From Tubiluchus corallicola (lineage: Eukaryota; Priapulida; Priapulimorpha; Priapulimorphida; Tubiluchidae), in contig JAQGDQ010000760.1 in the NCBI GenBank assembly GCA_030141605.1, positions 1 through 36,837 on the forward strand: 36,837 nt of DNA, in the 5' to 3' direction. The position numbers and the translations under genes are program-made. Shown one piece after another: positions 12,601-20,667 of this stretch. Under the pieces are notes generated by a model. The model was not told the DNA's origin. It saw nothing but the letters and a program-made list of their open reading frames with translations, and made no database searches. Positions within the stretch are counted from its first letter, which is position 1, and each line of letters begins with the position of its first letter.

Positions 12601-15600
12601 TTAAAACACATGTGATTCTTTAGTCAAGATTTAAAGATGTTTAAAGAGTTAGAGTTACGATTGTCAAGAGGTAAACTATTCCAGCACTTGACTGAGGCAA
12701 GAAAAAAAGAATTATCAAAAGCAGTTGAGTGGCAGGTGTAATTAGAAAAGTTTTCATGATTACGGACTGGATACAATGTAATATCCCTTACACAAGGTAG
12801 TGGGGAGCTAAGTGATTCACGATTTTATAAAAGGCACATAATTGGAAATATTGCTTAGAAAAGGGGTCCAGTCCTGCTTCGAACAAAGATTTGAATGATT
12901 GGAACCTGACATAGCACCGGTACATATGAGCGCAGCACTCAACTGAATATTATCAAGCAGGGATTCAACATTACGACCGAGTCCAGACCATATGATATTA
13001 CCGTATTCCAAAGTGGGTAAAATAATAGTTTTGAACAAGAATTCACAAGTTGAACGCGGCAGTATAGTAGCTAGACCTCGCAAGTTTCCTAGTTTCGGCT
13101 GAACTGTTGCGATGATCTCGTTTACATTGTTGTTGTTCCCATTTCAGATCACATGTAAAATATATCCCCAGGTGCTTATGAGAATTAACATATTTTAAAG
13201 CTATATTACTGAGATAAAGTGGCATATGATGACGTTGCTGGATTTTACGAGAGAAGAGCATTACTTCAGTTCTCTGTTGATTAAAGGTAACACAGCATCT
13301 ATCAGCCCAGAGCTGCAAGGTCTCTAGGTCGGAGTTTAGACGCAATGCAGAATCTACCAGGTCTGTGACTGTATCCATTATGGAAGTATCGTCGGCAAAA
13401 AGACGTGTGTCACACTGTATATTATGAGTAATGTCATTTACATAGACAAGAAACAAAAGAGGGCCCAAAATAGAGCCCTGAGGCACTCCCGCAGCCAGGG
13501 AATCTGAAGAGACACCTTCCATACCTACTTGTTGACTATGACCAGATGAATTAGAAGCTAACCAACGTAGTAAGGGACCACTGATGCCAAGCTGGGATAA
13601 TTTGAATATGAGACCTTTGTGCCAGACCTTGTCAAAAGCTTTACTTACATCGAGAAAAACTGCCCCATATCCAGCGTCTAGATCAGAGTATATTTTGTGG
13701 AAAATGGATACAGGATACCAATTGATTGATTGTTCTATCTCCTGGTTTGAAATCAGAATTACACTCATTCAACAGATTATTGTCAATAACAAGATAATTA
13801 TAAAGTTCTTTATATACAATCCGATTTTAGAAACACAGGAAAGTAGAGAAATTGGTCTATAATTAGTAACCAATTCTCTATCACCGTTTTTGAATACAGG
13901 AATAACATTAGTTGTTTTCCATACTGACGGGAACATTCCATTGTTAAAAGGCATTTTAAATAATAACATTAAAGGCACAGAAAGCGACTGGGAACATTGT
14001 TTCAAAACAATATTACTTATGTGATCAGGCCCTGTTGATTTACAAACTTTTACGCATTTCAAGAAAATGCTAACTATATGCTCAGACAGGTCAACAGTTG
14101 ACAAGATACTATCAGTGACCAAAGAGAAAGGAGGAAGTACAGCATTACCGCAATTTACACTACAGTTATCAGCAAAAAATTTGTTATATATACTACATTT
14201 GAGCTTGGTATCAGCTATAATACAGTTGTTAACTTTACGTGGTGGAATAATAAAGTCATGTTTGTTTTTGTACACTGTAGACAATGTTGTCTAACCAAAT
14301 GCAAACTGACATCAATTTATCGAATCCAGCTGGCACTAATCCCAAAAAGGTCCATCCAGTCATATCTACCCATTATTCAGAGCAGAAAGACAACAAAAGT
14401 GACCAACAAACCTTGCCTGGCGACTTGAGATCCTTCTTTTGAGGTAATGGTCCATTAAACACTTCCCATATCAAGCAACCAAGACCCCACATGTCAGTGG
14501 ACCTGAGAAATTTAAAGAAAAAAAAGCTCAAGAAATGTTTCCATAATCATAAATACTTTAAAGGAAAATAACACTTACTTAATTAATATAAGACCTTAAA
14601 CAAAATGGTCTATGGTCTAAAATATTGTAAACAAATAATGTGTTTAATGGTAACTTACATTAAAGAATTACTACCCTATAAACTTAAATTTACTTGTTTT
14701 CCAAAACTATAAACTTATATATAGTTTATTAACAAATTCAACACTTTATATAACCGCAGAATTCAGCACAATCACAACGTATGAAAGAATTTGTACAGTG
14801 GCAAGCAAGGCACATCATTACATGAAATATAATTTTAGTGCGATATTATGTGTCGTCGTGTTGATAGTGCGATATTACATTCGTGTCGTGAATATTAATA
14901 GAAGTTAAGCATTAATGAAAGATTTTTATTTCAGCAAACTCTATCAAATTCATAAAAACAGTTGACTTATTTATACTGAGTTGTATTGTAAAAGAATGGG
15001 TATCTTGAACATGGTTAGTATATTTAGTTTTGGGACAGTCCAGCGCCTTCACGAAATTGGCATTCTGTTTTCCAGTTTGGTCCTGCTCCATCTGCCAGTT
15101 TCAATTCGTAGGTGGTGGTTTCCTAATCTGAATTTTGAAAGGATCACTTCTGAATGCAAGAAGGCATTGGAGAGCATTATCTATATATTTATTATCGAGA
15201 TAACTTTTTATATTGCTGCTAGTACTAAAATTTCAAAACTCATTACTATCGTAATGTTGAACATATTTATGTGTTCTCTGCTAGCAATGTCTTGAAGTCT
15301 ATAAACATGACTGTCAGGGTTATCACACCAATATTTACCAACCTTTAATAAGTAATTAAGCTCCAGTGACCTAACTTTTCACAAAAATGGTTTGCTATCA
15401 CTTTCAATATAGACTATCTCGTTAATAGTATTCTGATTAGTACCCAAAGGAATTTTTTATGCTTTCCTGTGCAAAGTCTTTGATTTAGTAAGAAGAGCAC
15501 TGCTGTAACTCCTGAACGAATTCAACATGTCACCTAATCATAGAAATCTGCATTTACACAGGTAAAAATTACACTAAAATTGTACTAATGAGAACAAATT

Positions 15601-18551
15601 ACCATTTATGAAAACCATGTATGGCACCTTTGAAGTCTCCTCGTTCAGGTGGTTCATACTTTTCGAGAAGAGGTAATACCTTCAGAGGTGGAACAACACC
15701 TTTTTCTGTAAATTAACGAAACAGCTTAATTTGCTACACAAGTGCCTGTACGTTAAGCTAACATAAACTGTATAAAGGCAAATGTGCGTATTCACGCATT
15801 TTGTCAATTTTATTTCTACAGCTTTTTAATCACTAGGTTGTATTTAACATCGCTGCATCCACAAACAGTATAATATCCACACATATCATCTGTAGCCATT
15901 GCATTTCTTTCCTCCACTGAATGCAAAACACACACATTAACATACCAGCAAACAAACTTCTACAATGTTCAACCTAACTTCAAATATGTTAAACTTTGCA
16001 GTCAGTGTACATTTTCTCATTTTTTATGTTCACAGATATAATTAAGAGCTTACGAGTACAGTTTTAGTATAAGCCAAAGTGAAATATTTTTCAATAAATT
16101 TTACTATTTGAAGATACCATTATGTGTGGAATGTAAATGTGAGAGTAACTGATGTGATTACAATGACTGCATTTGAATTATGTATAGAATTATGAAAAAA
16201 CAATAGGCTATCATCACCCTTAACATGCCCCCGAAACATTACTGAGAAAACAGGTTTTAAGTTCTTTATCTGATAAAACAACAATATTGTTAAATACTTC
16301 TTAAAGTTTCTGAACATCGTCATTCACAATGAAGTTTAAATGTCACCATAATACAACAATGCCTTTACAAAGCTTAAAAATAATCAAGCAAGCAAATTAA
16401 GATTATACAAATTATGTCATTAAAACAAAACCTATTGCATTGATAACAGACAAACAAATTCTTGCATGAAACACAAGTTAAAATGGCATTACTAATAAAA
16501 TGTCTTCACAGTACAAACCTGATGAAGAATACATGTAATCTAAACCCCCTAGCTTCCACTCCCCAGCTCTGTTTACAAATATTGATGACATGCAAATGTT
16601 GTTGTGTACCAGTGATGCATCTCCATTTAAAAAACTCAGAGCTTTCTAGAAACAGCAAAACAAAATACATGAACAATGGTGTACCAAAAATCCAGCTACA
16701 CGTCACTTATATACACCTCTATGCACACTCATAAGCTAGCCTTTCCAAATCTATGAGGCACAGTAGTCTAAACACTGACTGGATTAATTTGACACCACAT
16801 GTTGTTTAGGAGGGTACGGCAATATGAACACTACATAGTGCCAAACACTTTCAATAGATGCGTGATCACAAACTTAGTGTGCTTACTGGCAGAAGTAAAG
16901 CAATGATGGAATTGCCTAATAAATGATAGGTAGACTGCTAGGAAATACCGCCACCAGCTATTTCTCCAGAACAGGGTCCAGTACCCATGTGCAAAGCCTA
17001 CTTAATCCAGATGTTTGTGGCAGGACCGGAACATATCTCTACCAAGGATAATCCTCTAAAATGAGACATTGATCTAACTGCTATTTCTTGTGATCATACA
17101 TGAATGTATACATATCTGTCCTCAGTTAGATAAATAGTCAATGACAGATCAAACTGCCCAAATCCGGTTTCACAGACAGGCACCCGTCCATTTAGAGGCT
17201 ATGTTCAAATTTGCTCAAGTACAAAACATGACAATCATCACCCAGTCATTCCTCTGCCTCATCTTTACACTGCTTTTCCTTACATTACACAAACCCAATA
17301 ACACGAATAGGCCTATGAAGTTTGACCTGCAAAATATTTTATTAATATAAATAAAAGTAAATGTACTTTTCCACTTACTGTAATCTGGTGAATTCCCCAT
17401 GAAACTGACATCTCTTTCTGTTGATGATTGAAAACCGTCTCACGCAAATGCTTCTCTAGGGGAATGACTGGCTCTGTTACCAAATAGATTACCTTGTCAG
17501 TCTAAACAATAAAAACAAACCATTTACAAACCAAAATGATAGCTTTAAAAACAACAAGCCAAAATGTATGAAAATAAGAGATCATGTTAGTCTAATTTAA
17601 AACACAGTTGCAAAAATGCCAAATAATCAGAAGCAAATGGATAAAGCTAGCCTTAGAATATGTTATTTTAAAAGCCCTTTGAATAAACCATGAATGTTAA
17701 ATCTATATATAAAGAACCAGCACTCTTTATGGGGCTTAAAATTCAAACTATCAGTTAAAGTGATCTTTCCATACAGCTTCGATTATGTGTGCAAATAAGT
17801 ATGTAGTGAATAAATCAACTTTAATGCAACAAGACAAGCAATTACAGAAAAAAACAACTGACTACTTACTTCTAGTCCATCTAAATATGTTACAAAATTA
17901 GGATGGCGAAGAATTTTTGATCTTTTAAACGAACTTTTGGCAAGTTCTACAACAGCTTCTTTGTTTTGCTCTTTAGCATTAAATGCAAATATGGACACGA
18001 CATCACCAGTGGCTCCCTGTAAAATAGAAAATCCACACCACAAAATAAACAGACTTGTCTCATTGCAAAAAAATCAATTTGGAGTGTAATATCACATTGC
18101 AAAATAGGAAATTCAAATAAAAGACATCTAAATGTCAGACAAGGTCATCTGTTGGTAATTAAAGAGATGCTAAAACAAGAACCTAATGCTGTAAATGGCT
18201 GTGAGTTACATACCACATACAGATATTAAGTGAGGCAACAAACCAAAACAGGACAAAGGTTTTGAAAAGATTTTGAATGCACAATTATGTCTGATGTATT
18301 TGAATGCACAATTATGTCTGATGTACGCATATTTCCATGTTAAAATTTTTTTGTCCAACTATTGCCCTACAGTGTACTTAAGACACAGGTGTGACTAATT
18401 ACAATGGCTTCTCAATAGTTGCATCATAAAGAAAACATACCTTTTTCTTTCCTTCATATAAATCCCATAGAGATTTGTCTTCTAGGCCAGTAATTTGTTT
18501 GCCAAAGTCATAGTTAATGTCTTTTGCCGGATCTCTTGTGAAAAGCCACAT
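526..18551 (-). CDS. SCYL1: SCYL1, Scy1-like pseudokinase (18 coding exons, 3' end outside window)
   Basis: Seen: eighteen exons with GT/AG borders and matching phases encode 802 colinear residues. Domains in order: pseudokinase (about 1-280), HEAT repeats (about 290-550), then a low-complexity acidic tail with repeated W/G/D motifs. The start ATG (18551) is fixed by the conserved MW-FxRDP opening and by an in-frame TAG 11 codons upstream. Catalytic residues are missing: no glycine-rich loop, no lysine in the VSIF strand, HNN (141-143) where active kinases have HRD, and GGLD (160-163) in place of DFG. Family knowledge: SCYL1 binds COPI coats and Golgi membranes and works in Golgi-to-ER retrograde transport; vertebrate SCYL1 ends in a basic coiled segment with a C-terminal COPI-binding RKLD-type motif. 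That end is absent because the gene leaves the window after exon 18. Human SCYL1 is 808 residues, so about 50-80 residues are missing here. SCYL2/3 fit less well: the HEAT block and the [14 protein letters not shown] segment are SCYL1-type. Confidence 0.95.
674..2051. other. SCYL1 intron 17, no recognised content
   Basis: Very AT-rich intron between exons 17 and 18. No exon-like conserved ORF, RNA gene or clear repeat was recognised on either strand. Confidence 0.6.
2052..2249 (-). CDS. SCYL1: SCYL1 coding exon 17 (residues 688-753)
   Basis: Acceptor TTTCAG, donor GTATTT, phase 0. Encodes [11 protein letters not shown] and [16 protein letters not shown], matching the SEYNWGGPESSDKGDPF tail region of human SCYL1. 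Confidence 0.87.
2922..3029 (-). CDS. SCYL1: SCYL1 coding exon 16 (residues 652-687)
   Basis: Acceptor CATAG, donor GTACC, phase 0. Encodes [20 protein letters not shown] and [10 protein letters not shown], comparable to DDEDWGSLE of human SCYL1. Confidence 0.85.
3334..3455. repeat. Exact 60-bp tandem duplication
   Basis: Two identical adjacent 60-bp units (3334-3393 and 3394-3453), each starting AGGTGTACACTGCTATTACA, with two more matching bases after the second. Lies in SCYL1 intron 15. Identity suggests a recent event or an assembly duplication. Confidence 0.95.
3904..4004 (-). CDS. SCYL1: SCYL1 coding exon 15 (residues 618-651)
   Basis: Acceptor TTTTAG; the first two bases complete a GAT codon split over the intron. 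Polar, low-complexity tail ending [10 protein letters not shown]; donor GTATG. Placed by phase, splice signals and the W/G motif rather than strong identity. Confidence 0.8.
4665..4856 (-). CDS. SCYL1: SCYL1 coding exon 14 (residues 554-617)
   Basis: Acceptor TTTTAG, donor GTAAG, leaves one base. Encodes an Ala/Ser-rich stretch and the SCYL1 signature [17 protein letters not shown], which follows the HEAT block in family members. Confidence 0.92.
5184..5259 (-). CDS. SCYL1: SCYL1 coding exon 13 (residues 529-553)
   Basis: Short exon; acceptor TTTAG, donor GTATG, leaves one base. Encodes [19 protein letters not shown], the last helix of the HEAT block (human AFKAIRSFLSKLESVSEDP). Confidence 0.9.
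5770..5855 (-). repeat. tRNA-like SINE head remnant
   Basis: Minus strand shows an A-box-like TAGTTTGGTTG and a B-box-like GAGTTTGATTCC about 40 bases apart, the spacing of a tRNA-derived promoter. No intact tRNA fold was found, so this is read as a decayed SINE in SCYL1 intron 12. Confidence 0.45.
5958..6146 (-). CDS. SCYL1: SCYL1 coding exon 12 (residues 466-528)
   Basis: Acceptor TAACAG, donor GTAAGT, phase 0. Encodes [20 protein letters not shown], the YYTIND segment and [19 protein letters not shown], matching human SCYL1 closely. Confidence 0.93.
6692..6847 (-). CDS. SCYL1: SCYL1 coding exon 11 (residues 414-465)
   Basis: Acceptor TTCAG, donor GTACAG, phase 0. Encodes [20 protein letters not shown] and [17 protein letters not shown], the best conserved HEAT segment in the protein. 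Confidence 0.95.
7049..7162 (-). CDS. SCYL1: SCYL1 coding exon 10 (residues 376-413)
   Basis: Acceptor TCTTAG, donor GTAAAC, phase 0. Encodes [18 protein letters not shown] and [15 protein letters not shown], a HEAT repeat aligned with the human MEQFIQYL and GFLDTNPAIREQTVK segments. Confidence 0.92.
7371..7478 (-). CDS. SCYL1: SCYL1 coding exon 9 (residues 340-375)
   Basis: Acceptor TATAG, donor GTGATT, phase 0. Encodes [18 protein letters not shown] and [14 protein letters not shown], a HEAT repeat. The intron before it (7479-9311) holds a SINE remnant and the 34-bp satellite. Confidence 0.92.
7690..7775 (-). repeat. tRNA-Ser/Leu-like SINE head remnant
   Basis: Minus strand carries GTGCTGAATGGTTAATG (A-box-like, compare TGGCnnAGTGGTTAAGG) and GGATTCGAGGC (B-box-like) about 40 bases apart. 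It ends directly beside the 34-bp satellite. Confidence 0.5.
7782..8656. repeat. 34-bp satellite array, about 25 units, in SCYL1 intron 8
   Basis: Units follow the pattern CAGAAATTTACCC, TATAAGCTGAC, TTTCTAGACT (34 bp). Most units are exactly 34 bp and differ by a few substitutions; a few are shortened, and one extra partial unit (CAGTTCAGATT) interrupts the array near 7884. A unit with CCCCATAAG and a modified core is followed by a CCTTATAAA or CCTTGTAAA unit three times, suggesting block duplications. The period is not a multiple of three and the array has stops, so it is not coding. There are no spacers, so it is not a CRISPR array. Confidence 0.95.
9312..9470 (-). CDS. SCYL1: SCYL1 coding exon 8 (residues 287-339)
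   Basis: Acceptor TCTTAG, donor GTACT, phase 0. Encodes [18 protein letters not shown], then [19 protein letters not shown] and APLFK, matching the first helical (HEAT-like) repeat of SCYL1. Confidence 0.92.
9471..11084. other. SCYL1 intron 7, no recognised gene
   Basis: AT-rich intron. A 116-codon open frame at 10049-10399 on the plus strand shows no family I recognise and is probably chance. A GCATGCGCA motif (NRF1-like) lies near 10240, without other promoter evidence. Confidence 0.5.
11085..11240 (-). CDS. SCYL1: SCYL1 coding exon 7 (residues 235-286)
   Basis: Acceptor TTTAG, donor GTAAC, phase 0. Encodes [24 protein letters not shown] and [12 protein letters not shown], the end of the kinase-like fold and the linker into the HEAT block. 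The intron before it is over 3 kb and holds the LINE. Confidence 0.92.
12089..12111. repeat. Stem-loop at the 3' end of the LINE
   Basis: GTTCTCCCC pairs with GGGAGAGAAC (one bulged A) around a TAGT loop, about 95 bases past the LINE stop codon. Possibly the 3' structure bound by LINE reverse transcriptase (inference). Confidence 0.5.
12204..12611 (-). pseudogene. LINE C-terminal fragment with Cys/His segment
   Basis: Encodes [37 protein letters not shown] and a Leu-rich end. This matches the usual C-terminus of such LINE proteins. A weak link ([15 protein letters not shown]) in the gap 12612-12816 shows the sequence is continuous but broken. Confidence 0.8.
12817..13083 (-). pseudogene. LINE RT fragment, thumb/post-RT region
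   Basis: Carries the post-RT segment [20 protein letters not shown] and [14 protein letters not shown], typical of the thumb region in CR1/Jockey-like LINEs. It is reached only by a frameshift from the preceding fragment. Confidence 0.8.
13043..13768 (-). pseudogene. LINE RT fragment, catalytic core
   Basis: Carries [36 protein letters not shown], the FADDTSI catalytic motif and [15 protein letters not shown] few residues appear deleted around SGHSQQV and SDSLAAG compared with related RTs. Overlaps the next fragment in another frame. Confidence 0.9.
13769..14284 (-). pseudogene. LINE RT fragment, N-terminal part
   Basis: Upstream region and first RT blocks: [10 protein letters not shown], then VIPVFKNGD and [14 protein letters not shown]. 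The frame is lost just after SKI, where an intact RT would continue. Confidence 0.85.
14412..14502 (-). CDS. SCYL1: SCYL1 coding exon 6 (residues 204-234)
   Basis: Acceptor CTCAG; the first base completes a Trp codon split over the intron. Encodes [20 protein letters not shown], the helix F region of the kinase fold, nearly identical to family members. Donor GTTTGT. A LINE begins only about 120 bases into the following intron. Confidence 0.93.
14503..15602. other. SCYL1 intron 5, no recognised content
   Basis: AT-rich intron without recognisable coding or repeat structure. A 104-codon plus-strand frame at 14981-15295 has no recognisable motif. Confidence 0.5.
15603..15705 (-). CDS. SCYL1: SCYL1 coding exon 5 (residues 170-203)
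   Basis: Acceptor CTGTAAATT-side ACAG, donor GTAATT; enters with two bases and leaves two bases (TG). Encodes KGVVPPL followed by [11 protein letters not shown], matching the LEQYDPPEL activation-segment region of human SCYL1. Confidence 0.9.
16519..16645 (-). CDS. SCYL1: SCYL1 coding exon 4 (residues 128-169), degenerate catalytic loop
   Basis: Has no ATG of its own and is read in frame only from the spliced transcript. Acceptor TTCTAG, donor GTTTGT, leaves one base. Encodes KALSFL, then [10 protein letters not shown] and [13 protein letters not shown], nearly identical in layout to human SCYL1. It holds HNN in place of HRD and GGLD in place of DFG, the main evidence for a pseudokinase. Confidence 0.93.
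16970..17205 (-). repeat. tRNA-derived SINE copy (head plus conserved body)
   Basis: Minus strand. The tRNA-like head at about 17135-17203 shows an A-box region (TAGCCTCTAAATGGACGGG), an anticodon-arm-like GCCTGTCTGTGAAACCGG and a B-box-like CAGTTTGATC. The body contains TGTATACATTCATG, GAGGATTATCCTTGG, TGTTCCGGTCCTGCCAC and CATCTGGATTAAGTAGGC, matching the copy near base 60-240. The 3' limit may run further, toward 16830. Lies in SCYL1 intron 3. Confidence 0.65.
17379..17501 (-). CDS. SCYL1: SCYL1 coding exon 3 (residues 87-127)
   Basis: Acceptor TTTAG, donor GTAAGT, phase 0 at both ends. Encodes the hinge ([12 protein letters not shown]) and the start of the C-lobe helix ([10 protein letters not shown]), matching the human YVVTEAVTPL and SWGLHQIV segments. 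Confidence 0.9.
17870..18016 (-). CDS. SCYL1: SCYL1 coding exon 2 (residues 38-86)
   Basis: Acceptor ACAG, donor GTAAGT, phase 0 at both ends. Encodes the beta3 strand and helix C region (VVSIFAFN, then [19 protein letters not shown]). The lysine of a normal VAIK motif is absent, as in other SCYL1 proteins. Confidence 0.92.
18272..18325. repeat. Exact 27-bp tandem duplication
   Basis: Two identical units beginning TTTGAATGCACAATTATGTC, at 18272 and 18299, in SCYL1 intron 1. Confidence 0.92.
18441..18551 (-). CDS. SCYL1: SCYL1 coding exon 1 (residues 1-37)
   Basis: Starts [11 protein letters not shown], the conserved SCYL1 N-terminus; donor GTATG; phase 0. An in-frame TAG lies 36 bases upstream of the ATG, so no longer protein start exists in this exon. 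The segment where a glycine-rich loop would sit ([13 protein letters not shown]) lacks GxGxxG. Confidence 0.92.
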
Positions 18552-19580
18552 TGTGTTTGGAAAACCAAATTGTTTGAAATGAAGCTATGTAGACGACACT
18601 CACTTTTTTCTTATGTCACAAGTAATGAGCTCTGCCACATCCTAACAAAATATTGCAATTATCATGGAATACAGAGATTGGCAGCATGAGCTGCACCCTG
18701 CCTGTACGACCTAGCCTCATAAACTCTTGTCGCTGTCAGAAGTTAATGGGCAAACCAGAAAAACAACATGAAGAATTAGTATGCATGTTTAGTGGCAATT
18801 TGTCAATCATTTCAGAAAATGTGTCACTGTTATGTATTTAGTGAACTGCGAGAAACTGTCAAGCAAATTGATGCAAAATGATGAAATTGAATTTTTTTCA
18901 CTCAAGGATATGTGCGTCACATCAAGACTTCATGCAAAAGATTATTGTTATGCTACAACGAAAATGTGGGGCTAATGAAAAAATGTCAATTCCCATACTA
19001 ACTTGTTGTGAATTTATATGTTCTTAATTATAATGCAATAAAACTACTTTGCAGTGCCTCAGTATAAAATCTGTACGTGATCAGTCTAAAAACTGGTATA
19101 AACAATGTGGGTTTAAACATCGTGTTACCCTAGATAAAGTTTGTAAATTCATGTAACAATTAAGAGTTCTGTCTGGATGTTCAACCTTGCTTAAATTTAA
19201 AAAAGGAAACTAAATTACCTTGACACAGATAAAGTTTTTATTAATGTGAAAGGGTTCAGCTCACGTTGGCTGTCAAGGTATTCGATTCAGTGACAAAGTT
19301 TGTTTAAGTTCTTTTTGGCTTGAAAAAATTTATATTTCTGCAAATCTGACTGTTTCTAACCTTTCCATGCACTATACATCTGCATTACTATTTGTAAGAT
19401 GCGGAGTAAGTGTAACGACCCAGTGCAATAAATTAGTTGACATTCTTGGGTCTGCGTTAGTCTGCTTTATATTTCTTTCAATATGGTCGTGATGAGACTA
19501 AATTTACTTTATTTTTATTCCTATTTACATTGTTTTGAATTATAATGTAACATTTAGCTGTTTTCCTACTACTAGTTTAA
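18552..19580. other. Upstream flank of SCYL1, no recognised gene
   Basis: AT-rich sequence immediately upstream of the SCYL1 start codon. Either 5'UTR plus intron or intergenic. No conserved ORF or repeat was recognised. Confidence 0.4.
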
Positions 19581-19680
19581 GCACAATTAAATTAGGTACC
19601 CGGGATGGGCCTGACCTTCACGTCATCGTTTGAACTTCTGCAAAAACGGGCTTTACTGCATGTTTATCTGCGTGTTTTAC

Positions 19681-20093
19681 CTGCGTGACCATATAGTTGT
19701 CGACCTAGTCTTACTGCTGAATGGTCGAGCAGGAAAGCCAGCATCTAGGCTAACCTGCTATGTTTAACTAGAGTGAAGTTTTCTGGTGAACGTTCACAAT
19801 ATTCTCTTCGTCGGTGGTGAGCAAAGAGTTACAATCCTCGCAGATTCATGGATTAGATACGAGGTAACATTTGCAAGCTGCCAGTGCTTTGTGGGAGAGA
19901 CACGGTTGTTTCTGGTAACATATCCGGCAATGCAGCACTGTCAAACTGTGAACTTGTTCGTTTCGTTTGTAGCTACTTATCACGGGCCTGAAAATAAGCT
20001 GATTGGACATAGAAGCATTGGAACGCTTACAACATAGGCTACATCTACACTGTAACATGCAAACTGCAATATACGCTCCGCTAGTCACGTGAC
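19681..20093 (-). promoter_or_regulatory. Possible SCYL1 promoter and first non-coding exon
   Basis: Read on the minus strand, in order: an E-box palindrome GTCACGTGAC (20084-20093), two CCAAT boxes (20017-20021 and 20002-20006, the latter as CCAATCAG), then a splice-donor-like CACGCAG/GTAAAAC at 19681/19680. That order fits a promoter with a non-coding first exon spliced toward the ATG exon at 18551. GC content and CpG are higher than in the surroundings. Inference only; no transcript evidence. Confidence 0.3.
20084..20093. promoter_or_regulatory. GTCACGTGAC E-box palindrome
   Basis: Perfect 10-bp palindrome matching the USF/MiT-TFE (CLEAR-type) E-box consensus. It lies about 65-80 bases from two CCAAT boxes. 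Confidence 0.45.
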
Positions 20094-20535
20094 CACTCAT
20101 GATGCAAGTAGAGGATTCGGCGTTGAATGCTAGCATGTACAGGGTGGCCCGGAAGTTAGGGTACTAGGTACCTGTCATAATCAGTCTGTAATATTATCGC
20201 CAGTGCTTAAAACGCGCCCTTAGTTCAGGTGTTTAGATTATGTAGCAAACTTTGACTTTGAGTGTTTGCGTGCTACCCTTTTTTTAATATAGTAGACGTA
20301 GTAATAGTATTTGTAGTATTTGTCATTTTGCTCTGAATATTACTATAGTAAAAACAAGCTTAACTATTTGATTATTGAGTCAATTATTAATAAGATTTAC
20401 TGTTTCATTTTGTCTAATAATTACTGTTAAAACATTTATGCTGTGGTGAGCTGTTTTAAATTCTTGATCACACCACAAACCGTATCATACTGTTCAGTAG
20501 GCCCCCCGTAGACTACTTAGACCCTCATCACTGTC

Positions 20536-20631
20536 TGAGGTAGGAGGACAGCTGGTTATACATTTAAATATTGATTCAGCTCGGTCCTGGTAGATAACCA
20601 ACTGTAACCGGCGCACTCAGCGCCTACCTCC
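20536..20631. repeat. Complex hairpin-forming inverted repeat
   Basis: GAGGTAGG (20537-20544) pairs perfectly with CCTACCTC (20623-20630). AGCTGGTTAT (20550-20559) pairs with ATAACCAACT (20594-20603) with one mismatch. A nested stem GGCGC/GCGCC (20610-20624) has loop ACTCA. Possibly the edge of a transposon or a non-coding RNA hairpin. Confidence 0.6.
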
Positions 20632-20667
20632 AACTAGTTAAGTCTGTCCCTTAGTCTAGTACGTAAC

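Larger units (their letters stand above)
12089..14290 (-). mobile_element. Degenerate CR1/Jockey-like non-LTR retrotransposon (LINE), 5'-truncated
   Basis: Four colinear, frame-shifted pieces of one reverse-transcriptase ORF lie on the minus strand. In order they give: [14 protein letters not shown] (RT start); [35 protein letters not shown] (the FADD catalytic box); [16 protein letters not shown]; and a C-terminal Cys/His segment ([18 protein letters not shown]). No endonuclease domain or ORF1 is present, so the copy is 5'-truncated. The frames break near 13770, near 13080, and between 12817 and 12611, so it cannot be active. It sits in SCYL1 intron 6, in the same orientation as the gene, starting about 120 bases after the exon 6 donor. 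No target-site duplication was found by eye; both ends are approximate. Confidence 0.9.

Noticed and set aside
16120-16323. Minus-strand ORF containing IHNSNAVIV, first considered as the missing SCYL1 catalytic-loop exon
   Set aside because: Weak match without splice signals; the true exon was found at 16519-16645.
16506-16706. Minus-strand ORF with its own ATG ([10 protein letters not shown] start) at SCYL1 exon 4
   Set aside because: Wrong frame. The conserved HNN and GEWKLGG residues are in another frame that has no ATG and is joined by splicing.
20536-20557. A let-7 microRNA gene
   Set aside because: Only the 8-base seed matches; the remainder departs from the highly conserved let-7 sequence.
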